DNA of 64,000 nucleotides, from the NCBI GenBank assembly GCA_027579435.1, contig JANBPK010000706.1, forward strand, positions 353,462 to 417,461, written 5' to 3'. Each line of letters starts with the position of its first letter. The stretch's first letter is position 1. Below the pieces are notes generated by a model. That model searched no databases, was not told where the DNA came from, and saw nothing but the letters and a program-made list of their open reading frames with translations. Position numbers and translations under genes: made by a program. This document shows positions 21,389 to 32,795 of this stretch, piece by piece. Source of the DNA: Candolleomyces eurysporus (taxonomy: Eukaryota > Basidiomycota > Agaricomycetes > Agaricales > Psathyrellaceae).

Positions 21389-23143
21389 ATGGACACCCAT
21401 CTCTCCCAATTCTACGGTACCAACCATGTGCCTTCCGACACTGAGCTTCTCGAAATCGAGAACCTGCTCGCACCGCAGAATGCCCGCCTGGTTCAGCTCG
21501 AAAAGGACCTCGAGGAAGCTGAGGCCAAGGTCGCCAGGCTGAGGAAAGAGAGGGAAGACGTTCTGCGGGACATCAAGCCCCTCAAGTCTCTTTCTTCTCT
21601 CATCCGTCGCTTCCCTCGAGAGGTTATGGAGCTTATTTTCGTGCATTCTATACTGGCCAAAGCCCCTGGAAGGCCTACCTTCAGCATCTGCCATACACCG
21701 CTGGTCTTGCTGAGGGTGTGCAAGCTGTGGAGGGAGATAACGTTGACCACGCCACAGTTGTGGGCATCGGTGGAACTCACTATTCCTTCTCACCTGTGCC
21801 ATTCGTTCGCAAACGCTCCGGACTCCAAACAGCAGCAGCGGGTGGCATTGTTTCTCGACCAATTCGACCGATGGCTCGAACGGTCACAAAGTTACCCCCT
21901 TTCCCTCATCGTACGCGGATCCCCACTCGATGGAGGCGTCGTCATGCAAAGCCTCGCCTCTAAACTCGCGCTTCATTCACGCCGGTGGGAGTCCATTGAC
22001 TTTGACATATCCCAGTGCAGTACCTTCTCCGACATCGTCGCCGAATCTTTACCCACCCTGAAGCATGCGCGATTATCCGCATATTCCTTTCCTTTCGGCA
22101 CACACGATAAGCCTCGTTTCCTCGGCATTCTTGCGGCCCCCAATTTGGAAGGGCTGCAGATCCAAGTCACCCGTTCGTCTCCCGGATTCTCAAAGATGCC
22201 CATCAGTTGGACCAATCTTACCCGCCTACTCCTTGACGGTGTCTACATGTACCGTCAAGATATATCGTCGCAGGACGAACAGCTCACGGCCACTGAGATC
22301 CTGCATGTTCTGGAGAAATGCCAGAGCTTACGGATTCTCTCCCTTCTACTGATTTCTACACACAACAGACTGCCAGAGCCGGAGCCCCAAGTTACTCTGT
22401 CAAATTTGGAGGCTTTGAATGTAACCGGGTGTAGACTGCAGATAAATCATTTGCTACGGTCGATCACTACGCCACGTATCCGGGAGATGCATTATCAGCC
22501 TTTCTTCAAATCCTCCCTGCCAGATGAAGCGCCCCCTTTCAGCCCCGCACTTCCCCTAACTTCTTTCCTCCAGCGATACGGAAACCAGGCAGTAGTTCTG
22601 TCAGTCAACCTGCCCACGGCATCAAAGGAAGAGCTACAGTCGTGGTTGGAGTGTACGCCGGCTCTGAAGCAGCTCACTCTCGGACAAGAATTCCAATTCG
22701 CACCCCCTCCTCCCGTGCTTTCGATACCATCCAACTTTGGAAATCCATTTGACGATTCTTGCATCGGCTTGTTAACACCCAAGCGAGACCATTCACACCT
22801 CTGTCCAAACCTCAAGATATTCCGATGCTCCATCAGAGCCCGCATCTCGGGAGACGCCATCCTGGCGTTCCTCAAGGCAAGAACCGATCCGTTGTTGGTA
22901 GGCCGTGGCGGGATCATCGAGGAGGTGTCGATCCACCAGCTCCCTTACGATTCTCCGTTCGGAGACTCGAGCGATGCCGAAGACGAGAGGCTCAAATCGA
23001 TTCGAGAGGCAGGCGTTCGACTTTCGTTCAAGAAAACATTTTATTACCAGTCCAACCCAGTACCTACTATCGTCCATGGGCATCATGGTACTAGTATCCC
23101 TGGATTTGGACCGGGATATGGAGTCGATTTCAAACTATTTTGA
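21389..23143 (+). CDS. Coiled-coil F-box/LRR protein, array member 1
   Basis: Likely SCF-type ubiquitin-ligase adaptor, by family inference. The start is the Met of MDTHLSQFYGTNH, because this is where all full-length paralogues begin to agree; an in-frame Met 13 codons upstream (21350) is possible. Domains: coiled coil at about residues 25-55 (LEKDLEEAEAKVARLRKER), F-box at about 60-115 (SSLIRRFPREVMELIF, then LVLLRVCKLWREITLTTPQL), then leucine-rich segments including LEALNVTGCRLQINHLLRSI and CTPALKQLTLGQEFQ. The C-terminus is RLSFKKTFYYQ followed by YGVDFKLF. Single exon, intact, 584 residues. Closest in structure to the inverted copy at 61162-62916. Confidence 0.85.
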   Translation: MDTHLSQFYGTNHVPSDTELLEIENLLAPQNARLVQLEKDLEEAEAKVARLRKEREDVLRDIKPLKSLSSLIRRFPREVMELIFVHSILAKAPGRPTFSICHTPLVLLRVCKLWREITLTTPQLWASVELTIPSHLCHSFANAPDSKQQQRVALFLDQFDRWLERSQSYPLSLIVRGSPLDGGVVMQSLASKLALHSRRWESIDFDISQCSTFSDIVAESLPTLKHARLSAYSFPFGTHDKPRFLGILAAPNLEGLQIQVTRSSPGFSKMPISWTNLTRLLLDGVYMYRQDISSQDEQLTATEILHVLEKCQSLRILSLLLISTHNRLPEPEPQVTLSNLEALNVTGCRLQINHLLRSITTPRIREMHYQPFFKSSLPDEAPPFSPALPLTSFLQRYGNQAVVLSVNLPTASKEELQSWLECTPALKQLTLGQEFQFAPPPPVLSIPSNFGNPFDDSCIGLLTPKRDHSHLCPNLKIFRCSIRARISGDAILAFLKARTDPLLVGRGGIIEEVSIHQLPYDSPFGDSSDAEDERLKSIREAGVRLSFKKTFYYQSNPVPTIVHGHHGTSIPGFGPGYGVDFKLF

Positions 23144-23757
23144 GTTGAGGATGGCGAACATGTATGCCATAGTCATATGTACTGTGTAGCTGAGTGGTTT
23201 ATAATGGTAGTGATTTCCACCGGGGGTAAATTTCTGGCTCGACCATTCACTGCGAACGCAAGATCGTTCCTAGGACCTTCAGGTTTTTCTCAAAATCCGA
23301 TCACGGTAAGTAGCGGGCCTTAGGGCTTTCTTCCTTTGCGTATGTAGATACTACATGGCGAGATGTGGGAGGGATATACTACTAAAACTTCTAAGGAAGA
23401 GGGAGACAGTAAATATGAATAGAATCCACCCAGTACCTAGGTCTCTTCCCTTCCCATCCCCTTCTTCAATCAGTCAAGTTCTCGCCGCAAAACTTGCATT
23501 TCTTCCAGGTCCTGTTCGACTTGAGTGATCTCGGAAACGCCTTTGTTAAAGTACTACAAGCTACTTGACATTGTCGGCGCAGTTGCCTTGCGACTCCCCA
23601 CAGTTGATCGGGGAGCGTAAAACGGGGTCACCGTGGTCGTCGGATATGCCTGTAGGTAGTAACCGTGACGGCAGAAGGACCATTGCTGGAAGGTCTGTTT
23701 GTTTGGTTCACAGGCATGCTTCCAACAACGGCGTGTGAATCGCCATCCACTCTAGGT
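23144..23757. other. Intergenic with possible inverted F-box fragment
   Basis: Mostly unassigned. On the minus strand at 23470-23545 a short stretch reads EITQVEQDLEEMQVLRREL then stop. This resembles the coiled coil of the F-box family (QLEKDLEEAEAKVARLR) in the opposite orientation. It is too short to be sure. Confidence 0.3.
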
Positions 23758-25381
23758 CACGGTTTCTCAGAAGGAGAAGGAATATGTCCTGAGGGCCGTG
23801 AAGCCCCTCAAGGCCCTTTCCTCTCTCATCCGCCGCTTCCCTCGAGAAGTCATGGAGCTCATATTTATGTATTCTATACCTGCAGGGAGGCCTAACTTCA
23901 GGATATGCAATGTGCCATTGGTTTTGCTGAGGGTTTGCCGATCATGGAGGGAAATTGCGTTGACTACACCCAGGTTGTGGACCTCGATGGATATCGCTTC
24001 TCCCACTCACCTGCGCTATCTTACGAGAGGCAGAAGGTGGCCAAAACTACAACTTTTTCTCGAGCATGTGGACCGATGGCTCGAACGATCAGGAAACCAT
24101 CCCCTTTCCATCGCTGTCCGCGGAGATCTCCCTTACAATCATCATGATGAATGGGGCATTGTGCAAACCCTCGTCTCTAAATTGGCGAACCATGCAAGCA
24201 GATTGGAGTCTGTTGATTTTGACATATCCCAATGCTTACCCACTTGGTTGGTCACAGACTTTGACTCCGAGTCCAATCCCTTCACAAACATCGACCCCAT
24301 GTCTTTACCCATGCTCAAACATGTGCGATTTTCCGCAAATTCCTATCCATTCGACACCCAAGATAGGCTCATTTTCCAAGGCTTCCTCTCTGCCCCCAAC
24401 CTAAAGACCCTGCACATTCGGTTCCCTTACTCGTCTCGCACAATATCGGTCATGCCCGTCAATTGGGACAATCTTACCCTCCTTTCACTTGATGGCAGTC
24501 CCAGCGCTGCATTGTCAGAGCAAGGGCGGTCCATGGTGCTGGAGATGCTATCTATTTTGCCGAAATGTCGGAAGCTACGAATTTTCTCCCTTCTACTAGA
24601 ACCTACTCGGGGTCCCAATCAACTGCTAGAACCGCAATCCCAGGTTACCCTTCCGAGTTTGGAGGCTCTCAACGTAACAGGGTGCAGGTTGCAGATACAT
24701 TATCTGCTGCAGTCAATCAAGGCGCCACGTCTCCGGGAGATTCATTACCAACCGTTCTTCAAGCCAGCTCGAACGAGGGTCATCACTACCGCACTTCCCT
24801 TGATATCTTTTCTTCAGCGATACGGACACCAGATCGAAGTCCTTTCATTTAACTTCCCCTCGATATCAAAGGAAAATTTTGGGTCATGGCTCGAGTGCAC
24901 GCCAGCACTAAAGCAGCTCACCCTTGGCCACGAGTTCCAATTTGCACCTCCTCCGCCTCGGCAAGCAATGGAAGTTGAAGACCACCCTTTCGATGATTCT
25001 TGCATCGCTTTGTTAACACCAAAGCAGGATCAGCCATTCCTCTGCCCAAATCTCAGAATCTTCCGAAGCTCGATCCAATCTCTCATATCAGCAGAAGCAC
25101 TCCTCGCGTTCCTCAACGCCAGGATTGACCCCTTGTTGGCGGGCAGTATCATAGAGGAAGTGTCGATCCACCGGCTACCTTACGACGCTCCGTTTGTTGC
25201 ATCAACTGATGCAGAGGACGAGAGGCTCGAATCAGTTCGAGAGGCAGGCGTTCGACTTTCGTTCAAGAAAACGTATTACTATCAGCCCGACACTGCGCCT
25301 TCCCAAAGCACTGAGCCTCCAGGTACCCTTATGTCTGGCTTAAGACCTAACTATGGTGTTGACTTTTTACTTCAAAGTTGA
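23758..25381 (+). pseudogene. F-box/LRR protein, array member 2, 5' truncated
   Basis: From SQKEKEYVLRAVKPLKALSSL onward it follows the family closely: F-box (LIRRFPREVMELIFMYSIPA, VLLRVCRSWREIALTTPRLW), LEALNVTGCRLQIHYLLQSI, CTPALKQLTLGHEFQ, and RLSFKKTYYYQ followed by YGVDFLL. The conserved MDTHLS start and most of the coiled coil are absent. Upstream, the frame meets a TAG that is also a plausible splice acceptor (ccactctag at about 23750-23758), so an unseen 5' exon could supply a start. No such exon with family sequence is visible on the plus strand. I call it a 5'-truncated copy. The remaining 520 or so codons have no stops, so it is either recent or still used through a different start. 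Confidence 0.6.
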
Positions 25382-25963
25382 CTCTTTTGATTTGGAGGTG
25401 GTAAAGTAAATACGCGTGTAGAATTGCGATGACTCCGGAGCATGTCTTGTTACGACGNTTTTTACCCCATTTTTCGCTTCTTATTACTACATAGTTATCG
25501 CTATATATTTGGATTCGACAACGAGTTGAGGCCGCTCAACCTGATTGTTTGGATCACAGGCGAGATCTAAACACTGGCACACCGCATTCCGTTTACGTTC
25601 CCAGGTGTTGGGTGTTCATTCTCTCTTAATTTTTCGATTCTCAGCGCATCTGCCCTCTACTCGAAATATATAGCTAGCCGGCCTCAGGCCACCTCTCGCA
25701 GTGCCTGCTTTTGGTGTTACAGGAAAGACACTTTCGTGCCGTCCCAATTCTCACAAGATGATCGCCGGGCGTTCAATGATTGCGTACTCATTTAGCGACC
25801 AGAATCCGATGATGTCGGTCATCCCGGGTGCTAAGTATAGTAGAGCGCATCTATTGGGGGTTCTCTGATGTGGTGCTCGTGTCGTCAATTGACGCGCGAA
25901 ACAGCGCCCATATCATCATATCTGGGGTGCAAATATGAGTCATTGAGGTCGCTCTTCTCTCTC
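25382..25963. other. Spacer in the F-box array
   Basis: Non-coding as far as I can see. It includes an N at 25458 before a T-run. A short word near 25548 (gtttggatcacaggc) resembles one near 23700 upstream of array member 2 (gtttggttcacaggc), so some flank was duplicated with the genes. Confidence 0.35.
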
Positions 25964-27743
25964 ATGGACACTCATCTCTCCCGATTCTACGGTACCAACC
26001 ATGAACCCTCTGACACGGAACTGCTCGAAATCAAACGACTGCTGGCACCGCACAGCGCCCGGCTACTACAGCTGGAAAAGGACCTCGAAGAAGCTGAGGC
26101 GAAGGTCTCCAGGCTGAAGAAGGAGACGGAGGATGTTTTGAGGGCCATGAGGCCTCTCAAGGCCCTTTCTTCTCTCATCCGTCGCTTCCCGAGAGAAGTC
26201 ATGGAACTCATATTTCTGTATTCTATACATGCAGGAGGGCCTACCTTCAGCATATGCCATGCCCCGCTGGTCTTGCTGAGGGTTTGCAGATCATGGAGAG
26301 GAATAGTGCTGACTACACCACAGCTGTGGAAATCAGTGGAAATCAGCGTCCCTTCTCACATTCGCTCGGTAATTGGAACCCCTTCGAACCCCAGAATGCA
26401 GCGGAGGATGGCGTTGTTCAGCGAACAATTTGATCGATGGCTCGAACGGTCGGAAAACTGCCCCCTTTCGATCACCGTACGCGGATACCCGTTCGACAGC
26501 GATAGAGACGCCATATCAGATCTCACCTCTCGGCTTGCGCTTCAATCAAGCCGATGGGAGTCCGCTGATTTGGATATATCCCTGTGGGAGGCTAGCATTC
26601 CCCTCCTTAACATACACGCCGACTCCTTACCCATCCTTCAGCACGTACGGTTATTGTCGCTTTCCTCTCCGCTCGGAGTTCAAACGAGGCCCATGTGTAA
26701 CAATGGATTTCTCGCTGCCGCCAATCTGAAGACGCTGCACATTCAGGTCTCTCACTCGTTTCGCCAATACTTAACAATGCCCATTAATTGGACCAATCTT
26801 ACGCGTCTATCCTTTGAACACAATCACATTTACCCTCCGTATCAGCCGTCTCGGGAAGATGTCACCGCGCCCGAGATGCTACCTATTCTCAAGATATGTC
26901 GGAACCTACGGATTCTCTCCCTTTTTATGAGCTCTAGCAGCACTCTCAATCCACTCCCGGCAGAGCCAGGGACCCAGATTACGATGCCTAGTTTACGGGC
27001 TCTCAACATTAGCGGGTGCAGATCCCAGATCCATTTTTTGCTGCAATCAATCGAGACAGCACGTATCCAAGAGGTGCAATACCAACCTTCCTCTACCACC
27101 TTCTCTCCACTGGCTCCTCCCGAAACGCCCCCGGCACTTCAACCCGCAGATCCCCTAACTTCTTTCCTCCGACGCTACGGACACCAGATGAAAGTCCTCT
27201 CGGCCAACCTTCCTTCAGTATCGAAAGCAGATTTCGGGTCGTGGTTGGAGTGCACACCTGCACTGAAGCAGCTCACACTTGGCCACCAAATCCAATTCGG
27301 ACCACCTCGCTCGATGTTCTCAACAGACGATGAGGAACTCGAAGAAAGCGGTTTAGACGATTCTTGCATCGAGATGTTGACACCTAATCAAGATCAACCA
27401 TATTTGTGCCCAGACCTCAAAATATTTCGATGCACCGTCAAATCTCGCGTATCGGGAGACACCATCCTCTCATTCCTCAAGGCCAGGACCTTTGGGGCTA
27501 ACAGCAGAAGCAGAATCGAGGAGGTGGCGATGCATGAGCTGCCATACGATAATCCGTTTGGAGAAATAACCGATGAGGAGGACGAGAGGCTCAAACCGAT
27601 TCGCGACGCNGGGGGTACGACTTTCTTTCAAGAAATCGTTTCATTACCAGGCCAACCCGGTATTTACTTTCCCCAGCCCTTTGGGCATTGATGTCCCTGC
27701 TGGCTTTGGGCTGGGCTATGGCACGGATTTTAAATTCTTTTGA
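25964..27743 (+). CDS. Coiled-coil F-box/LRR protein, array member 3
   Basis: Full-length family member starting at MDTHLSRFYGTNHEPSDTE; an in-frame ATG also exists at 25868. It shows the coiled coil LEKDLEEAEAKVSRLKKE, the F-box SSLIRRFPREVMELIFLYSI plus LVLLRVCRSWRGIVLTTPQL, then LRALNISGCRSQIHFLL, CTPALKQLTLGHQIQFG and DDSCIEMLTPNQDQPYL. An N at 27610 precedes a run of five G and shifts the frame, giving a false early stop near 27691. Ignoring the N restores the family ending (GVRLSFKK, later YGTDFKFF) with TGA at 27741-27743. I therefore treat the gene as intact and the break as a base-calling artefact. Confidence 0.8.
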
Positions 27744-28595
27744 ATGGAGGGTTGTGACCACCACGTACGGATGTCTCGAATTTCGTCGCTGGTTGACTTG
27801 GAGAGCTTACTCACGGGCCGTGCCATTTCTCTAGCAGTGGAACGGTATGGCTTGCGTCTGCATTAGGATATGAGGATTGTGTTTGATCATCTAGTAGCTT
27901 TTACTTTGCTTTCGAACAAATAGCATGCAGAATAGATTGGATCTGACATCAACATCTACCCATGTCCGCACGCAACGAGATTCAGAATTCCCCTTTCGTC
28001 AACGCCGCGCCCTCCACCTCTAGCTCCTGAAAGACTCCTGAAGCCGTCTGTCAGATCGAACGTTCCCACATCACTTGGAATCATCGCCTTCTCTCCGACG
28101 AGTCCCGGGTGGGGAACAGCGTACCAGCGCGCCAAATCCAACTCAAACCTGGCATGTACCATGCTGCAAGTATAGATGCCAGCAGGGATTATCTCCTGTG
28201 ACCCCGCCGGAGCAAGACGGGGTCGGTTATTAATGAGCAAAGACTTAGAAACAACTCTCTTCCAGGCACTGGAGATCGATATAGAAGCGCTTCTTGGGCT
28301 CGGCTGTCGGAGGAGGATTGAAAAGTCGTAGATAGGTAGGGACGAAACAGTATACACAATTACGCAAAATTATTGTAAGAAATCATGTGGCTATTATACA
28401 GTGATATTTACTATTCTACAAGTGTCTGAGATGGAAGGAGAGATCAATTCAAAGCTCTGCAATCAAAGAGATAGAGACGGGTATGACATGGGTAAAAGTC
28501 TGATGTATCATATCGAAGTCCTAGAGCAAGAAGGAAGATAAAGAGATAAACAGCAGCAGAACTCAGACCTTGGTTCTCGTCATGGAAAGGTTCTT
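27744..28595. other. Intergenic; one unexplained minus-strand frame
   Basis: A minus-strand open frame at 27956-28357 (133 codons) contains EIIPAGIYTCSMVHARFELD and no family I recognise. Without paralogue or splice support I do not call it a gene. The rest is the 3' flanks of convergent neighbours. Confidence 0.35.
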
Positions 28596-30491
28596 TCAAA
28601 CAGCATTGCAAACACAGATGGTCAAGGGTGAATTCTTCCATGACACTACCGTAAAAGGCCCATCAGCAAACACCAGCTCTGGCAAGGAGAAATCTTGGCT
28701 ATCCCGGGGCGTCGCAGCGTCTCTGATATTCAGCAATAATCTAGGAAAGTGTTGTTGAGCAACTAAAAACAATGAATATTTGCAAGTAGCAAGAAGCAAC
28801 TCTCACCTTGAGCATATAATAACCTGAAAACTTTTCATCAAACTACGCGTGAGGCAGGTGAGCTTCCCAACGTCTTGACATGGCAGAGAAGGTGGAAGAC
28901 TCACTGAACTCCCATATACGATAAACTAGATGGGGCGAACAACCAAAGTAGCAGGTTGACTGCCAACCAGGCTGAGAAACCGTATTTAGTCGGAAAAAAA
29001 AAGTCGCCGGAAGCACAAATACTACTCACCGACAACAACTAATCAAATAACAGGAAAAAGACAGAATGAGCATTTCCTAATGAGTCCGAGCTGAACCATG
29101 AGACGGACCGAGATAGTATATGAAACCTATCCATCCCACCGCGAGCCAACCCGACTCAGCAACAAATCAATACGCAAAGCACAGAGAACAGCGTACCATC
29201 CCGAGTAACCACTTTGAATAAATCGGTGGGATTTCTTGCAAGTTTGTTCAGCTGTGTCATGGTGGCACCATCACTACTCCTAGTGCTACAGATCTCGTAT
29301 TCTTGTTTCGCGACGACCCTGCCAAGCGCTATCCACGCCGTCAACGAGAACACAACTACGATGTAATTAGCGGTCAGATAGGCGCAACACACAATGGATC
29401 GGTCACTCACTAGTTTCCAAGAGAATGAAAGGTAACCAGAACACGACACCGACAAAGTGACAGAGTGGCCCATCGCAAAGCGAAATGCAACCAGTCATTC
29501 TGAATGAAGTTGAAATAGCTGCGAAGACAGGATCACTTGAGAACCATGACACCAGGATACGTTGTCTGAGTGACAGGAAGAAGAGGAGGAATACGCACAA
29601 ATTCCTTTCTGGTAGAGGATCAAGTAACATGCAGCCATTGTGCCAGACGATACCTGTGTGCAGTAGGCGCATGATAGAATCAGATGGTGGTGAATTTGGG
29701 GATAGCTGAAGCGTTTACCAGGGCCAAAAGGATTAAAGATGCCAGGAGAAATCGGTTGCCGTAAAGGGCATGGGTACGCATGATAAGTATGGCTGATGAT
29801 CAAGATGAGTTTTTCTGGACGGGAGACGGCGTTCTGAGCCAAGTACCTTCGATTAAGGTAACGAGAAAGATCCCCACGATAGAGGAAAGGATATGCATAA
29901 TTCGACATCTAGACACAACTTGAACGGCCCATTACACCTTTCAATATATCGAATAAACATACGTCTAGGAAAATAAGTAATCAGCCCTGGCTTGGATAAC
30001 GAAAAGCTCACCGAGATTGGGATACCCCATGGCAGCAGTTCTGAAAACCGATTCAATTAACGCGGAGAGGAAGACTGGATGCGCGTCTCACGGAGAATGT
30101 CAATAATGAATACAACAGGCGACAAGTATCGTATCTAGCCCATCCGTTTTCAGCGTACGACATTGAGGGGAGAAAGATCGGGAGACTTACGATGAGATAG
30201 AGGTACTTCCCTGCCGACCATCGAGATCGCCAGACAGTATCTACCTCTCGGTCGATGGTAAGGGTGATATCATAAACCAGCAGTGTTAGAGCGACGACTG
30301 CACAACGACCATACTCGTCAGACCCCCAAAGAATGAGACTACTGGGAGCGCACTGACCGAGACAATACTGCGCGTTATGATGTATTGATAAAGGTATACC
30401 TCGTGGCAAAAGACGATCAGAGACTCACTTTGGTGACTTGGAAGTATTCCAGCTCGCGAAGGATGTCCGTGTAACTTGTCGAAGTGGCCAT
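28596..30491 (-). CDS. DUF6533 seven-helix membrane protein, third copy
   Basis: Rebuilt on the minus strand from the start at 30491. Exons: 30429-30491 (63 nt), 30358-30367 (10-nt microexon), 30191-30297, 30012-30040, 29938-29964, 29847-29908, 29719-29792, then exons near 29660-29410, 29350-29170 and 29050-28900, a small one near 28840, and the last one to 28596. The product reads VTKYCLVVALTLLVYDITLT, IDREVDTVWRSRWSAGKYLY, CRIMHILSSIVGIFLVTLIE, ILIMRTHALYGNRFLLASLI, GVVFWLPFILLET, IVFSLTAWIALGRVV, RDGTLFSVL, AVNLLLWLFAPSSL and PRLLLNIRDAA. These are the family landmarks in order. Exon 3 fuses what are three exons in the tandem copies at 3373 and 6359. The borders around 29500-29660 are uncertain. 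Divergent in sequence from the tandem pair, so an older paralogue. Function unknown. Confidence 0.8.
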
Positions 30492-30555
30492 CCCATAAAT
30501 CTTTTGGACACAAGCTTCCGGTTCGAGTTATCCTGTACTCTTATAGTCCGTAAAT

Positions 30556-31546
30556 TCAAAGACCCATGTCCGATATGCGCTCAATCACCTCCGAGACGCC
30601 GAGGTGAACGAAGGTGAAGTTAGTCTCAAACGTCNGGGGGGCAAACGAAGGCGGCCACAGGACTGGTGTGGTGACATAGCACCACTTGATGATGGAGCGA
30701 AGGTAGAGCCCGCCGCTGACGCATGGGAGTGCAATCGGGATGGCGCACAGATTTGCTCTCCATCGAATGCGATGCCTGTCGGGTTGGAGCACGATATGGC
30801 GGATGGCTCGGGATATGGCAAAAGATGAGGCTAGACTGGGCACACATCTCTATAATGGGAGTGGCCTTTGAAGTAAAAGACCGGAGGGGCAGGAACAGAC
30901 TCTCCAGATCCTTATCGATTACCAAATTCCGCGAGTTGCATCGGACCGGCGGACCGGAACGATATTCTCCATAGAAGCAGCGATAAAGGCGAAGTTGAGA
31001 CTGGTACTCAACGAAAGACTGAGACATGACCGCATCCTCACAAGTGCTCCGGCATAAAGAAGAAAAACCGTCAGCATCGACGCAGTAAGAAGGACGCGGG
31101 AGAAGGTACTGGTACTCAACGAAAGACTGAGACATGACCGCATCCTCACAAGTNGCTCCGACATAAAGAAGAAAAACCGTCAGCGTCGACGCGGTAAGAA
31201 GGACGCGGGAGAAGGCCATCAAAGCTCCGACGAGGACGAGCTACAAGTACAGAGAAGCCGAGCAGCCCACTCGTATCGTGCGAAGGCCTCCATGACGCTC
31301 AATCCGAGAGATGCGGCGGAGGATTCACATAAATTTAATATTTGCTGTGTACAAATACCTGTAAGGATCGGCCGGGAGGAATAGACAATCTTGATTTGGC
31401 CTTGACCATCGACGAGATTGGAAAAATTGAGCGTACATCTCTGCGACTGACGGTTCACACCATGGTGAAACATGCGAGCATGGCTCAGCTTCCAAATGTT
31501 CCATAGGATGAGAGTCGGAAGTCTCCGCAGTCCGAGCCAGATGCAA
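30556..31546 (-). CDS. Unrecognised multi-exon membrane protein locus
   Basis: Candidate gene, boundaries approximate. The minus strand shows a coding-like stretch SVAEMYAQFFQSRRWSRPNQ (about 31460-31380). After a probable intron comes a hydrophobic helix-forming segment LVLVGALMAFSRVLL followed by TASTLTVFLLYVGALVRM (31250-31150). The same hydrophobic segment is repeated through a 108-bp tandem duplication. The 3' part (about 30850-30556) holds VSGGLYLRSIIKWCYVTTPV and an N at 30634 beside a G-run. I do not recognise the family. Since one repeat unit is 108 bp (36 codons), the duplication keeps the frame once the N at 31154 is ignored. It could be a real protein with a doubled helix or a decaying gene. 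Confidence 0.35.
31000..31216. repeat. 108-bp tandem duplication
   Basis: Two adjacent units, 31000-31107 and 31108-31216, differ at about five positions plus an extra N at 31154. Each starts actggtactcaacg and ends gcgggagaagg. The unit is a multiple of three and spans a hydrophobic segment on the minus strand, so it doubles one candidate membrane helix. Confidence 0.85.
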
Positions 31547-32146
31547 ACGGTGAGCGTAGAAGCTGACGGAGAAACTTGTTATCTTCGCATATCGGTCCGG
31601 AGTATTGGTCCACTTCCTAGCAGGTCAAGAATAGGCCCTGCCTTCCGAGGCGATTGTGAAGAGAAGGTGATGGAAACTATTTGTAGATAGCTATCTGAGG
31701 CTATGGCCGCACTTCCGCGTGCCGGAAACGGTCCACGCCAAGTCTTCTCTTCAGTTTTCTAATCGCGTTATTGATAGTTAATGCTGACAGTTAATTATAG
31801 ATGTTGTTCAGCTCCGAAAACAACTGTGAATTGAGCTTCTCCGGTATTGTAACTTGCGAAATTGCTGAGTACGAGTGATTAGACGAGTTCAGGCACTCGA
31901 TCGCGACAGCCCGTCGGACACTATCGAGTTTCATAACTAACAATGACAAGCAGCACCCAGCAATGGCGTCTATGAACCTCAGACCTCGAGAAGCTTCAAG
32001 CTTGATCCTTCAAAAACTGCGTAGCACGATGGCATTCCACGAAGAGGAACCGGACATGTCACCGTACGAACTTCTCAATGTCCCTATAGAAGCTATATCC
32101 CAGTAAATCAAGTCATTCTAAAGACCGAGATCCCTTGGCAAAGTAC
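31547..32146. other. Intergenic, nothing firm
   Basis: No gene recognised. It may include decayed 5' parts of the small F-box relic that follows: an ATG-rich stretch at about 31942-32100 with a stop after about 50 codons. Confidence 0.3.
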
Positions 32147-32325
32147 ATCCGAATGAGCAATGGCTCATTGAGAGTGGTATCAACGCTAAAGACGTCTGTT
32201 CAAAAGCTCCATGGATGAAGTATTAGATAGAGTGCGGTTGCAACCGCAGCATGCGGTGCCAAAAGAGGATATGGGGTATAGTAGAACAAATTCGAGAGTC
32301 AGGGTACAGGAAAGGGTTGCTCACT
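32147..32325 (+). pseudogene. Relic of the small F-box family
   Basis: Reads EQWLIESGINAKDVCSKAPW, then MKY followed by TAG where the intact gene has a Trp codon, then CGCNRSMRCQKRIWGIVEQI and RESGYRKGLL. This matches the tail of the gene at 33778-34195 (EQWLVEGGIKAEDI, NRKRIWGIAEQIRELGYRKG). The F-box half is missing or unrecognisable. Clearly inactivated. Confidence 0.65.
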
Positions 32326-32795
32326 ACGTGGATATGGCCCTCAGGAAAAACCATCTTTTCTCAATGAAGAACCCTCCAACTTGCCGTTTGCTGGCAGTAT
32401 TGGCACCGGAAGATAGCGAGTGTCAACGTTGATAATAGAGTTGCATGGCTGTTTCCTGGCACAGCCGTTGGAGTATCTCGAAACGAGTCGGAGAGTATGC
32501 GAGTGTGGACGCGTGATATGGCGGCGAGTTGATTGATGTGATCGGTTACTAGGTCACCAGCACTTTGATTCCTTACAACCACTTGGCACACCACGATGGT
32601 AGTCCAGGACAGCTTTTGCGCGGTAAAGACGACCATGCTCCCAATCCTCTGTGTTCTTGAGACTGAATCTGACACCTAGATCTCTGGGAACATGCATACT
32701 GATAAAGATGAAGTGAGGTTTCAAGAATCAGCCAACCCGCTCCGAAACTAAACCGTTCTACGCACTAGATTTTCGACGGCTTGCTACATGGAGGT
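32326..32795. other. Intergenic, nothing recognised
   Basis: Spacer between the F-box relic and the 270-residue gene. Only short frames without motifs. Confidence 0.4.

Noticed and set aside
27956..28357. 133-codon minus-strand frame as a gene
   Set aside because: No family resemblance, no paralogue and no clear splice sites. Left as an unexplained frame.
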